Source: UBA1479 sp963972065 | Lineage (GTDB): Bacteria > Pseudomonadota > Alphaproteobacteria > Rhodospirillales > Casp-alpha2 | Direction of reading: 5' to 3' | Assembly (NCBI GenBank): GCA_963972065.1 | Contig: CAXAVJ010000004.1 | Location: forward strand, 1 to 64,000 | DNA length: 64,000 nt | Shown here: positions 16,028-24,573 of the stretch, in pieces | Numbering within the stretch: the first letter of the stretch is position 1 | How the letters are laid out: each line of letters starts with the position of its first letter | The notes under the pieces: model-generated | What the model saw: the letters and a program-made list of their open reading frames with translations, nothing else | Databases searched by the model: none | Told to the model about the DNA's origin: nothing | Program-made: the position numbers and the translations under genes

Positions 16028-16689
16028 TTCAGCTACCATCCCGCCCCCTTCGGGGCAAGCCTGATTGACGAATTAGACCTCGCAGATGGTGCGAATCAGC
16101 CGAATTTTGATAGCGCACGATGTGCGTATTTTTAATCCTTCCCTCGGATTCCCGCCACTAAGGCGCGCGAGATATCCACATTTGCCGCCGATTGCCATTA
16201 TTCGCCCTTTTTCACCTTCGCGCCGGCCGCACGCGGGATTCCGCCCTTTCCCGCGCCGAAACCCGTTCCGGCCTGTGAAGGAATGTAAAGTCCGCGCGCC
16301 CAGCCTCCGCGCTCCCGTGAACTTGCCAAGGAATGTCGCCGACATGTGAAATCAAATAGGACCGACGGCGGCGGCGACGGGCGAACCCGCCCTTTTCGCC
16401 ATGCGAAAGGCGCAGCCAGCAAGGCGTTATCGGAAATTCGGCTCGACGCCATTTCAACGCCCCTTAGCCGACGGGCCGTTTTTCCTGCGGCCGTTCCAGG
16501 CCACCCGACATCGCGGAACCAGCCATGGGGCGGCCCCCTCTTCCCGCACGTCCGCCCCTTCACATCGGCGGCCGCGCAATCAGCGCGTTCTGCCGCGCCT
16601 GACGCCTGGCTCCGGCTCGACAAGCCTGCACCTGGCAAAAAGGCGCAAAACCAACATCTATCCCCAAAGTTATCCACAGCACCGCGCGC

Positions 16690-16703
16690 TTGACCCATAT
16701 CAA
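16690..16703. promoter_or_regulatory. FNR/FixK-type box TTGACCCATATCAA
   Basis: Fits the TTGA-N6-TCAA consensus for CRP/FNR-family oxygen regulators, with the fifth base of each half as in TTGAY/ATCAA. The centre is at 16696.5. A possible -10 (TAACCT, 16726-16731) would put the transcription start near 16738, 41.5 bases from the centre, which is the class II activation spacing. Confidence 0.65.
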
Positions 16704-16759
16704 CGCGCCCAGGCCGCGCCGCCGCTAACCTGCCCCATCAGCGAGGTGGAGGGATACAT

Positions 16760-17341
16760 ATGTCCGACGTCATCTGGAAACTGCGCGACGACCATAAGAA
16801 ACTTGCCCGTTTGATGGACCTGATCGCCCGCGAGGTGCGGGTTTTTGACGCCGGTGAGTTGCCCGACTACGACCTTGTCAGCAATATCCTCGACTACACC
16901 CAGAATTATCCGGACCTCTACCATCATCCGGTCGAAGACCTTGTTTTGGCGAAATTGCGCCTGCGCGATCCTGGCGCGGCGGCGAACGTCGGCGCACTGG
17001 ATAAGGAACATGAGAAACTGGGCGCCCTGACGCGACGCTTTGCGGCCGCCCTGCATAACGTCATGCAGGATGCGGAACTGCCGCGGGACTGGTTCGTCGA
17101 TGTCGTGGGCGACTATTTGAGTTTCCAACGCCGTCACATGCAGATGGAGGAAGTGGTGTTCTTCCCACCGGCCCTGCGTGCCCTGACCGACCCGGACTGG
17201 CAGGAAATCCGGGACGCCATCACCCTGCCCGGCGACCCTCTGTTCGGCGACGGCGAGAAGCAGGAGAAATACGACCGCCTACACCGGGAAATCCTGAAAT
17301 GGGGGAAACCCCAGGACGTGACCGCCTTCACCCGTCCGTGA
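16760..17341 (+). CDS. Hemerythrin HHE-domain protein
   Basis: A 193-residue helical protein of the hemerythrin HHE cation-binding family. Potential di-iron ligands are in LRDDHKKLARL, the DLYHHPVEDL block, the DKEHEKLGAL helix and QRRHMQMEEVVFFP, which together supply the His/Glu set of a non-heme di-iron site. Such proteins sense or scavenge O2 and NO, or repair iron-sulfur centres. A strong GGTGGAGGG lies before the ATG, and an FNR-type box sits 57-70 bp upstream, so induction at low oxygen is likely. It is monocistronic, convergent with the SDR gene. Confidence 0.88.
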   Translation: MSDVIWKLRDDHKKLARLMDLIAREVRVFDAGELPDYDLVSNILDYTQNYPDLYHHPVEDLVLAKLRLRDPGAAANVGALDKEHEKLGALTRRFAAALHNVMQDAELPRDWFVDVVGDYLSFQRRHMQMEEVVFFPPALRALTDPDWQEIRDAITLPGDPLFGDGEKQEKYDRLHREILKWGKPQDVTAFTRP

Positions 17342-17351
17342 CAGCCGCCCG

Positions 17352-18086
17352 TTAGCGCCCGCCGGCGACGTTCAGGACCGTGCCGGTGACATAGCCGGCG
17401 GCGTCGGAGCACAGCCAATAAGCGCCCTCGGCGACTTCCCGCACCTCACCGATACGCCCCATGGGGATGTCGGACTTCAGCGCCGTCTCGAAGTTCGCCG
17501 CGATGCCGCCATCCACCGCCATATCCGTCAGCACATAGCCAGGGGCGACGGCGTTGACACGGATGCCTTCCGCCGCAACCTCGCGGGCCAGGCCGTTGGT
17601 GAACACGTCGATCGCCCCCTTGAGCGCCGCATAATCGGCCCATTGCCCGGCCCCACCCTTCTTGGTCGCGGTCGAGGACAGGTTGACGATCACCCCGCCC
17701 TTCCCGCCCGTGGCGGTCGACATGCGCTTGACCGCCTCGCGGCAGAACAGCACCGGGCCGATGAAGTTGACCCGGGTGACGTCTTCCAGAATGTCCCGCG
17801 TGACCTCGACCGCGCGGCGGCGCGGCCCGGATATGCCTGCGTTGTTTATCAGCGCGTCCAGCACGATGCCCTCGCCGTCGAGCATTTCAAACAGGGCAAG
17901 GATGTCGTCCTCATTGCCGGAATCGCAGCGCATCGCCCGCGCGCCCGCTTCCTTGGCGACGGTGTGGGCTGCCGCCGCGTTGGATACGAAAGTGAACAGG
18001 ACCGTCCAGCCCCGTTCGGCGAACAGCCGCACCATGGCCTCGCCGATACCGCGGCTGCCGCCGGTGATAAGGACGGTTTTTCCCAT
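17352..18086 (-). CDS. SDR-family oxidoreductase (FabG-like)
   Basis: A 244-residue classical short-chain dehydrogenase. TGGSRGIGEAM is the NAD(P) motif, NNAGIS the structural motif, the catalytic Ser is in IVNLSS and the YxxxK pair in DYAALKGAID, and the end is TGTVLNVAGGR. It follows the aldehyde dehydrogenase by nine bases, so the two would act on the same alcohol/aldehyde path or share regulation. The Gly/Arg-rich N-terminus hints at NADP(H) preference. Substrate unknown. Confidence 0.88.
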   Translation of the reverse strand: MGKTVLITGGSRGIGEAMVRLFAERGWTVLFTFVSNAAAAHTVAKEAGARAMRCDSGNEDDILALFEMLDGEGIVLDALINNAGISGPRRRAVEVTRDILEDVTRVNFIGPVLFCREAVKRMSTATGGKGGVIVNLSSTATKKGGAGQWADYAALKGAIDVFTNGLAREVAAEGIRVNAVAPGYVLTDMAVDGGIAANFETALKSDIPMGRIGEVREVAEGAYWLCSDAAGYVTGTVLNVAGGR

Positions 18087-18095
18087 GGGGAAAGA

Positions 18096-19577
18096 CTAGC
18101 GCATCACGAAAGGATTCGGGACTTCCGTCGCCATGGAAATCCACACGGACTTGGTCTGCAGGTATTCCTCGATGGCCGCCTGGCCGCTTTCCCGGCCCAG
18201 GCCCGACTGCTTGTAACCGCCGAACGGCGACATGTAGCTGACGGCCCGGTAGGTATTCACCCAGACCGTGCCGGCCTGCAATTCCTGCGACATGATGAAG
18301 GCGCGGCGGATGCTTTCCGTCCAGACCCCGGCGGCCAGGCCGTAGACCACGTCGTTGCCGATGGCGAGCGCCTCTTCCTCGTCCTCGAACGGGATCACCG
18401 ACAGCACCGGGCCAAACACTTCTTCCTGGGCGATGCGCATCTGGTTGTTGACGCCGGTGAAGATGGTCGGCTCCACGAACCAGCCGTCGCCGCATTCGGG
18501 GCGCATCGCCTTGCCGCCGCCCAATACGGCCTCGGCGCCCTCACCCTTGGCGATCTCCATGTAGCCCAGGATCTTTTCGTACTGGGGTGGCGTGGTGACC
18601 GGGCCGACCTGGGTGTCCGGATCCATGGGATCGCCCATCTTGGCGGTCTTGGCGAGGGCCACCAGCTTGTCGACGAATTCGTTATGGATGGATTTTTGCA
18701 CCAACAGGCGCGAGCCGGCGATGCAGGTCTGACCCGTGGCGGCAAAGATGCCCGAGATCACGCCCTTGACCGCGTTCTCCACGTTGCAGTCGTCGAACAC
18801 GATGTTGGGCGACTTGCCGCCCAGTTCCAGCGACACCTTCTTGAACGACTGCGCCGCCGTGGAATAGACGTGCTTGCCCGTGGCCGAGCCGCCGGTGAAG
18901 GCGATCTTGGCGACGTCAGGATGGCTGATCAGCGCTTCGCCCGCCTCCTTGCCATAACCCGTGACGATGTTGACCACCCCGTCGGGGAAACCAGCCTGCT
19001 TGATCAGGTCCATGAATTCCAAGGCCGAGGCCGAGGTGAATTCCGACGGTTTGAGGACCACCGTGTTCCCGGCGGCCAGGGCCGGCGCCAGCTTCCACGC
19101 CGTCAGCATCAGCGGCGAATTCCACGGCGTGATCATGCCGATGACGCCGAGCGGTTCCTTCCGCGTGAAGTTGAAGGTATCCGGCTTGTCGATGGGGATG
19201 ACGGCCCCTTCGATCTTGTCGGCCAGGCCGCCGAAGTAATAATACCACTGCGGCGCGTATTTGAGCTGCAGGCCCATTTCCGCGATCAGCTTGCCGTTGT
19301 CGCGAACTTCGGTGGCGGCCAGGCTGTCGGCGTTTTCGGCGATCAGGTCGCCCAGCTTGCGCATCAGGTGGCCGCGCTGGGTGGCGATGGTCCTGCGCCA
19401 GCCCGGCAGCGCATCTTTCGCCGCCTTGACCGCGCGATCGATGTCTTCCGCGTTGCCGCGCGGGATTTCCGCCCAGGCCTTCCCCGTGTAGGGATTTTCG
19501 GTTTCGAACCATTCGCCGGACGCCGGATCGGCCTTCTTACCGGCGATGGTCATTTGATAGCGTTTGAGGTTCCCCAC
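18096..19577 (-). CDS. NAD-dependent aldehyde dehydrogenase
   Basis: A 493-residue ALDH superfamily enzyme. The catalytic Cys is in ATGQTCIAGSRL and the general-base Glu in SLELGGKSPNIV; WNSPLMLTAWKLAPALAAGN is the cofactor-binding stretch. The start is best placed at GTG 19577, because GGAGGAG lies six bases ahead of it; ATG codons at 19592 and 19601 sit on or before that ribosome site. The nearest functional groups are general aliphatic or (hydroxymuconic) semialdehyde dehydrogenases. Co-transcribed with the SDR gene. It might act on sulfoacetaldehyde or malonate-type semialdehydes, but nothing in the sequence fixes this. Confidence 0.88.
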   Translation of the reverse strand: MGNLKRYQMTIAGKKADPASGEWFETENPYTGKAWAEIPRGNAEDIDRAVKAAKDALPGWRRTIATQRGHLMRKLGDLIAENADSLAATEVRDNGKLIAEMGLQLKYAPQWYYYFGGLADKIEGAVIPIDKPDTFNFTRKEPLGVIGMITPWNSPLMLTAWKLAPALAAGNTVVLKPSEFTSASALEFMDLIKQAGFPDGVVNIVTGYGKEAGEALISHPDVAKIAFTGGSATGKHVYSTAAQSFKKVSLELGGKSPNIVFDDCNVENAVKGVISGIFAATGQTCIAGSRLLVQKSIHNEFVDKLVALAKTAKMGDPMDPDTQVGPVTTPPQYEKILGYMEIAKGEGAEAVLGGGKAMRPECGDGWFVEPTIFTGVNNQMRIAQEEVFGPVLSVIPFEDEEEALAIGNDVVYGLAAGVWTESIRRAFIMSQELQAGTVWVNTYRAVSYMSPFGGYKQSGLGRESGQAAIEEYLQTKSVWISMATEVPNPFVMR

Positions 19578-19683
19578 GGTCGTCTCCTCCATATTGGCCA
19601 TGTTGGAGACAATCCTATCAGGCAGGCAGCGGAATCCAATAGGGCCAACGCCGATCCCGCGGCCCCGCCACGGAGGCGAAACC

Positions 19684-20709
19684 CTAGCAGGCGATTTCGA
19701 ACACCTTGGGGTCGGCGGCCATGATACGCGTCGGCGGAATTTCCATAATGACACGGAAACCGTGACCGGAACCGGACTTGATCGAGAACTCGCAGTCATG
19801 CGCCTCGGCGATCTTTTTGACGATCCAAAGGCCCAGGCCCGCACTGTCAACATAGGAATCGGAGTTTTCGTTCATCCGTACATACCGTTGCTCGGCATCG
19901 GCCAGACGATTGCCGTGCAGCCCTACCCCGTTGTCATAGACCGTCAGGTATACGGGGTTCCCCGGCCCCGTGCAGAGCACATGAATACCGACATCCGCGT
20001 TCCGGCCTGCATACTTCACCGCGTTCGTCAGCAGGTTGATGACGTAACGGCGGAACAGGGTCCGGTCAAAAACGATATCCACCGGCGGCACGTTCCCGGA
20101 AACCGTGATCATCTGTCGCCCGCCCTTCCATCCGGCAATCAATTTCCGGCAGAAGCGCAGTTCGTCCATCAGATCGAATTTCTCTTCCCGAATGGCCAGC
20201 TGGTCATCGGAATTCACACGTGAGATATCGAGAATTTGCGAAATCGTCAGGTCAAGCATCTGCGACGCTCGATTGATGTCTTCGGCGTATTCGGCGTATT
20301 TCGCATGCCCCAGAGGCCCAAAGGCCTCTGACTTCATCATTTCGGAAAATCCCATGATGCTGTTGACCGGGGTTTTCAGGTCGTGGCTCATCGCCGCAAA
20401 GAACCCATCCCGCGTGGCCAGAGCCTCGCGCAGTTCATTCGCGACCACTCTACGGCGATGGTTGTCCGCCTTCGTCCGCTCGATCAGGCCCTTGTTGATG
20501 CGGATTTGCCCAAACAGCAGGATGAAGACATAGATGACCAGCGAAACGGCGATCAGCGGCATCTCGTCCAAATCCCAGTTTTCGTGGGCCTTGGCGAATT
20601 CATGCCAACGTTCCATCGGGTCCATGTCGGCGGCAAGCAGATGGGTGAAGGTTGCGATCAAAATCCCGCCGATGACGGCCAGGATAAGATTGTTGGGGTT
20701 ATTTCGCAT
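19684..20709 (-). CDS. Membrane sensor histidine kinase
   Basis: A 341-residue kinase with two membrane segments (about residues 7-26 and 50-70) flanking a short periplasmic loop, a coiled linker, a HisKA domain with FFAAMSHDLKTPVNS (phospho-His near 109) and a HATPase domain with NLLTNAVKYA, YDNGVGLHG and AGLGLWIVKKI. There is no separate sensor domain. No response regulator is adjacent; the receiver/HPt pair at 27835-28733 is the nearest candidate relay. ATG 20709 and an upstream TTG at 20727 are both possible starts and neither has a good ribosome site. Confidence 0.82.
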   Translation of the reverse strand: MRNNPNNLILAVIGGILIATFTHLLAADMDPMERWHEFAKAHENWDLDEMPLIAVSLVIYVFILLFGQIRINKGLIERTKADNHRRRVVANELREALATRDGFFAAMSHDLKTPVNSIMGFSEMMKSEAFGPLGHAKYAEYAEDINRASQMLDLTISQILDISRVNSDDQLAIREEKFDLMDELRFCRKLIAGWKGGRQMITVSGNVPPVDIVFDRTLFRRYVINLLTNAVKYAGRNADVGIHVLCTGPGNPVYLTVYDNGVGLHGNRLADAEQRYVRMNENSDSYVDSAGLGLWIVKKIAEAHDCEFSIKSGSGHGFRVIMEIPPTRIMAADPKVFEIAC

Positions 20710-20835
20710 GTGAACAGGGTTGCTCAATGTGATTGACGATATGCCCGTGAATGCGCACAGCGCGCGTTCGACAAGTCACACACAGCAACATGCATGCCAG
20801 AAAGGCCGAAAATGGCCGAAACCTGTACTTAAGGA

Positions 20836-21252
20836 CTAGACCACCGCGGCGAGGACGTCTTCTTTCGTCGCGTACTCGCGGGTCAGGCAATAGGTCTTGG
20901 CGATGATCTTCCAGTCGCCGTCGATGCGGATGCAGGCCAAAAGGTCCGTGAAATCGCGTTTGCCGACCAGGACCTCGACCTTCACGTTGGCCGTGTCCGG
21001 CCCGGCGAAGTCGATGGAAACGATGCGCTCCTTGCGAGGATAGCCTGCGGCCTCGGGCGATCCGCGCTCAAGGATCACCTTTTCGAACTCGGCCATGGTC
21101 CAATGGATGCGCTCACCGCCCACATCGGCCGCGTTCATGCGGGCATCCGGGTGGAACGCCGTCTTGAACAGCAGACCCATGTCGCCCTTGTAGAGCCCGT
21201 CAAGATAAGCCTGGATGCAGGCCTGTACGCCCGCCAGATCGTCGCCGCTCAT
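20836..21252 (-). CDS. NTF2-like (putative lumazine-binding) protein
   Basis: A 138-residue NTF2-fold protein: an N-terminal helix pair (VQACIQAYLDGLYKGD), the FHPDARMN segment, a WTMAEFEKVI helix and a beta-sheet ending in DGDWKIIAKTYC. It resembles the family sometimes named lumazine-binding 2, whose members bind or alter small ligands. It is the last gene of the TRAP/decarboxylase run, 39 bp after the beta subunit, with GGGAGAG before its ATG. It could be a small auxiliary enzyme, but function is unknown. Confidence 0.7.
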   Translation of the reverse strand: MSGDDLAGVQACIQAYLDGLYKGDMGLLFKTAFHPDARMNAADVGGERIHWTMAEFEKVILERGSPEAAGYPRKERIVSIDFAGPDTANVKVEVLVGKRDFTDLLACIRIDGDWKIIAKTYCLTREYATKEDVLAAVV

Positions 21253-21291
21253 GGCCGCTCTCCCTAAGACAGTTAGTCGTTGGGCGATATC

Positions 21292-21900
21292 CTAAAGCAG
21301 GCTGTCCGGCCCCAACAGCTTTTCCCGGAACCGGTTCTTCAGATGCACGCCGTCCTTTGTCGGCAGGATGAAGGGCAGCGGCTCGGCCTTGACCTTGATG
21401 TCGACGAACACCGGCCCCTTGGTTTCCTTGATCAGCGGCAGGGCCTCCATCAATTCGGTTTCGGTCTTGACCGTGGCCGTGACCGGAAAGCCACAGGCCT
21501 TGGCGACGGCGGCCATGTCGACGGGGCCGGCGGTATGGGTCGCCTGCATACCCGTTTCACCATAGCGTTCGTTGTCGAACACGACGATGGCGAGGTTTTC
21601 CACCCCCTGGGCGGCGATGGTCGCGAATGAGCCCAGGGCCATCAGCATTTCCCCGTCGCCGGTCATCACCATGACCCGCTTGGTCGGCTGCGCGGTCGCC
21701 AGGCCCAGACCCATGGTGGCGGCCCCGCCCATGGCACCCCAGAGCGGGAATGTCAGGGGATGGTCGCCGGCATTGGTGGCGTCCCAGTTGGGGGAGCCCA
21801 GGCCGGTGACGACCAGGAAATCGTCGTCGCGGTCCTTCAGCAGGGTCTTGGCGACCTCGCGGCGGTGCAGTTCGTAATTGTCGGCGCGTTGCTTGTCCAT
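21292..21900 (-). CDS. ThDP-dependent decarboxylase beta subunit (sulfopyruvate/phosphonopyruvate decarboxylase-like)
   Basis: A 202-residue ThDP-binding subunit similar in size and layout to ComE. Blocks are LWGAMGGAATMGLGLA, the ThDP motif GDGEMLMALGS, then VVFDNERYGETGMQATHT. It pairs with the alpha subunit 15 bp upstream. These split enzymes decarboxylate C3 2-oxo acids carrying sulfonate or phosphonate. It differs clearly from the comE copy at 9907, so it probably has a different or broader substrate. AGGGAA precedes the ATG. It is linked to a TAXI-TRAP transporter, which may supply the substrate or its precursor. Confidence 0.78.
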   Translation of the reverse strand: MDKQRADNYELHRREVAKTLLKDRDDDFLVVTGLGSPNWDATNAGDHPLTFPLWGAMGGAATMGLGLATAQPTKRVMVMTGDGEMLMALGSFATIAAQGVENLAIVVFDNERYGETGMQATHTAGPVDMAAVAKACGFPVTATVKTETELMEALPLIKETKGPVFVDIKVKAEPLPFILPTKDGVHLKNRFREKLLGPDSLL

Positions 21901-21915
21901 GTTCGTTTCCCTGCC

Positions 21916-22437
21916 TTACTTGCCGAAGGTTTTCACGGGCATCAGCTTCTGATGCAGAAGCACCGCCGCCATGTCCGGCCAGCCATAGGCCTGTTCACCG
22001 GCCGAGCGCACGGTCTCGCCGACTTGGTCCGGGTCGTCCACTTGCGTGACCTTCACGCCCATGGCTTCCAAGACCGGCTGCGTGCCCTCACCCATGGGTT
22101 TCTGCCAGGGATTGAATTCGCGCCACTGGGCCCGCATGGTCACCAGCATCAACAGCGGGAAGCGGCAGGTATTGGCCAGCGAGATCATGTTGATGCAGTT
22201 ACCCACGCCCGAGGACTGAAGCAGCATCACCGCCCGCTCGCCCCCCAGCCAAGCGCCCGCGGAAAGCGATATGCCCTCTTCCTCGGTCGTCAGCGGAATG
22301 CAGCGCATGGCGTTGTCCGCTTCGCACATCTTGAGAAGGCGGGCATGGCCCGCGTCGGGGACGTAGGCGACTTGGCGCACATCCAGATCCTTAAGGACGT
22401 CGTAGATATCCGGCGCCCAGGCGTAATTTTCTGTCAT
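21916..22437 (-). CDS. ThDP-dependent decarboxylase alpha subunit (ComD-like)
   Basis: A 173-residue partner of the preceding subunit. The activating glutamate lies in IPLTTEEEGISLSAGAWLGG, followed by MLLQSSGVGNCINMISLA and LVTMRAQWREFNP, a layout shared with ComD though the sequence is diverged. It lies 97 bp downstream of the TRAP permease gene. The family includes sulfopyruvate, phosphonopyruvate and related decarboxylases, so I name only the class. Confidence 0.78.
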   Translation of the reverse strand: MTENYAWAPDIYDVLKDLDVRQVAYVPDAGHARLLKMCEADNAMRCIPLTTEEEGISLSAGAWLGGERAVMLLQSSGVGNCINMISLANTCRFPLLMLVTMRAQWREFNPWQKPMGEGTQPVLEAMGVKVTQVDDPDQVGETVRSAGEQAYGWPDMAAVLLHQKLMPVKTFGK

Positions 22438-22534
22438 GGTTCTTGGCTGTTCCGTCCGTTGCGGGTGTGATGACTTTAGAAACGATGCCCCCTGCCCGCC
22501 AATTGAGATTATCTGGGCACGGGTTGAGATTTTA

Positions 22535-24490
22535 TCAGCCGGACGCCTTGGCGGCCCTGATCTGCCGCGGCCGCTGGTACAGCACCCAGGCGGCGATGAT
22601 CAGCACAACCGGCACGCAGGCGATCGCGGCAATGGCGTCATCCGGATACAGCAGCGCGAACAGGGACACCATCATCAGCACGCCACGCGCCGTCAAATTC
22701 TTCATTCGGTCCGTGGCGAAGCGGGCTTGAAGGGCGAAAACGATGCCCAAGGTCGGCACGAGAATGAGGCCGAGTGCGGCAAGCTGATCCACCCCGGGCT
22801 TAATCACCAGTTCCGGGCGGATGAAGACGCCCGCCATCAGGGTGAACAGGGAAACACAGAGCATCAGCGCGCGGCCCAACGTTCGCATGAACGACGCATC
22901 CGCAATCTTCGCCGTGACCGCGGCGACGACCGAAGTGGGCGGCGTCAACTCGCCCCAGACCGCCAGGAAAAAGGCGTAGAAATGGACGACCCAGGGATCG
23001 ACGCCGGCCTTGATCATGGGCGGCGCGATGACCAAGGCGGTCAGGATATAGGTCGGGGCCGGCGGCAGGCCGGTACCGACCAGGGCGCCGAACAGGAAGG
23101 CAATCACCGCCATGGCGATCAGGTTGATCCCGGCGGCTTCCAGCATCAGCACGCCGACCTTGGTCGGAATGCCGGTAATGACGAACACGCCCGTCATGAT
23201 GGACAAAGCCGCAAGCAGCAGAGTCAGATCCGCCGTCATGGACGAGAACGCGTCGATCATGCGCCCGATCGGGGTCAGCAACTGGCGGATCGACGGCCTG
23301 CCTTCCACCCTGAAACGACGGTAGGCATCAATACTGAACATGACCGGTGCCACCATCACGAATATGGTCAAGGCGGCGATCATGGCCGCCATATGGGTGA
23401 CCGCCATCAGCCCGATCAGCCCGAACACGACCATGGCAAACACACCGATGTTGACGGCGTCACCGACCGTGAAGGTGCCACCGGGCAGCGTTACCTCGGT
23501 GTCCGCGCGGTAGTGGACCGACAGCAGATAAACCGACACGATCAGCGCGACGAAGTAGATGACGGCCGGTGCGTAGCCACGGGCGACCACATCGAAATAG
23601 CTTTCACCCAGGAAGTCAGCCATCAGAAAAGCGGAAATCCCCATGATCGGCGGCATCAACTGCCCGCCGAGGGACGACGCCGCCTCGATCGCCGCGGCCG
23701 TTGCGCGCGGCAATCCCGATTGGATCATCGCCGGAATGGTTGCCGATCCCGTCGCGGCGGCGTTGGCCGCGCCCGAACCACTGACCGTAGCGACACCGAG
23801 GGACCCAATAACCGCCGCCTGCGGCAGAGCATAGGGCGATTTCGCCGAGATCAGGCCGGCGCCCAGAAGAATTGATTCGACCCCGCCGAACGCGCGCAGA
23901 ACGCTGAGGACCAGAATGAACGAGCCGATCAGGGTAAGCGCCAATTGCGGCAGCCGGGAATAGACCCCCGTCGTCATTTCCAGGCTTGAGGCCGTTACGA
24001 TGCGTTCCCAACTCATGCCCGGGTGGTGAAATATGCCGCCGACATGGTTGCCGTAAACCGCATAGAGAACCAGCACGACATTGAGGACCAGGATCACGAA
24101 ATACCGCTTGCGCGTATATTCCAGGATCAACAACGACATGATCCCGCCCATGATCATGTCGGTCGTGTTCCAGAACCCGGCGCGGTCGGTACGGATCGCG
24201 AAGAATTCCGAGCGAATGTAATAAAGCACGGCCAGCGCCAGGCCGATCTGAACGGCGCCGATGGCGATGTTCGTCATGGGACCAAGGCTGGGGTACAGGT
24301 CATTCGTGCGCAGCGCCTGCAGAATAAACAGGACATAGCACACGGGCACCATGGTCACAGCGAGGACCGTCGGGCCACCTTCGCCACTAATGAAGTAATT
24401 GAATAGATAAACAAAAAAGATAGTCGCCGTAATCATATAGAGGCCGTCAAGAGCGGCCGTCAGGCGCTTCGGATAAGGGGAGGCGGACAT
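22535..24490 (-). CDS. TRAP transporter fused permease (TAXI type)
   Basis: A 651-residue membrane protein joining the small (4-segment) and large (12-segment) TRAP permease subunits. Features are many hydrophobic segments, the DctM-type GSGAANAAATGSATIPAM block with SLGGQLMPPIMG, and the second-half PAPTYILTALVIAPPMIKAG repeat. TRAP carriers use the sodium gradient to bring in organic acids delivered by a periplasmic binding protein. Start at 24490, with AGGT upstream. It belongs with the TAXI binding protein immediately upstream; a hairpin lies between them. The substrate is unknown, but a carboxylate or sulfonate is likely. Confidence 0.9.
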   Translation of the reverse strand: MSASPYPKRLTAALDGLYMITATIFFVYLFNYFISGEGGPTVLAVTMVPVCYVLFILQALRTNDLYPSLGPMTNIAIGAVQIGLALAVLYYIRSEFFAIRTDRAGFWNTTDMIMGGIMSLLILEYTRKRYFVILVLNVVLVLYAVYGNHVGGIFHHPGMSWERIVTASSLEMTTGVYSRLPQLALTLIGSFILVLSVLRAFGGVESILLGAGLISAKSPYALPQAAVIGSLGVATVSGSGAANAAATGSATIPAMIQSGLPRATAAAIEAASSLGGQLMPPIMGISAFLMADFLGESYFDVVARGYAPAVIYFVALIVSVYLLSVHYRADTEVTLPGGTFTVGDAVNIGVFAMVVFGLIGLMAVTHMAAMIAALTIFVMVAPVMFSIDAYRRFRVEGRPSIRQLLTPIGRMIDAFSSMTADLTLLLAALSIMTGVFVITGIPTKVGVLMLEAAGINLIAMAVIAFLFGALVGTGLPPAPTYILTALVIAPPMIKAGVDPWVVHFYAFFLAVWGELTPPTSVVAAVTAKIADASFMRTLGRALMLCVSLFTLMAGVFIRPELVIKPGVDQLAALGLILVPTLGIVFALQARFATDRMKNLTARGVLMMVSLFALLYPDDAIAAIACVPVVLIIAAWVLYQRPRQIRAAKASG

Positions 24491-24513
24491 GCTGATACCT
24501 GTCGACATCACGC

Positions 24514-24540
24514 GGGGCGGGCGCCAAGGGCACCCGCCCC
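24514..24540 (-). terminator. Hairpin between binding-protein and permease genes
   Basis: GGGGCGGGCGCC (24514-24525) pairs with GGCACCCGCCCC (24529-24540) over a three-base loop with a single mismatch. Within a 83-bp spacer of the leftward operon it could cause partial termination or protect the upstream message, giving more binding protein than permease. Confidence 0.6.
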
Positions 24541-24573
24541 TGATTTTCGTGGTGGCCGCAAAAGCGGCGGTTA

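Larger units (their letters stand above)
15960..16759. other. 800-bp intergenic region without a convincing gene
   Basis: No reading frame here has both plausible composition and a ribosome site; several overlapping frames exist only because the sequence is GC-rich. It holds a TTGTGTACAT motif (16018-16027) before the cupin gene, an isolated consensus DnaA box TTATCCACA (16670-16678), and an FNR/FixK-type box (16690-16703) before the hemerythrin gene. A small RNA cannot be excluded. Confidence 0.6.

Noticed and set aside
16670..16678. Consensus DnaA box TTATCCACA, possible replication origin
   Set aside because: Only one clear box, no AT-rich unwinding region, and none of the usual origin neighbours (hemE, dnaA, parAB, gidA). 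Probably chance or a local regulatory site.
16198..16698. 166-residue leftward frame in the intergenic region
   Set aside because: No ribosome site, composition unlike a protein of this genome, and several competing frames in the same place.
17643..19724. Very long rightward reading frame opposite the ALDH gene
   Set aside because: High GC content makes long antisense frames. Its translation is low-complexity and has no motif, while the opposite strand has a complete aldehyde dehydrogenase.
22436..23875. Long rightward frame opposite the TRAP permease
   Set aside because: His/Arg/Asp-rich shadow translation, no hydrophobic or catalytic pattern.
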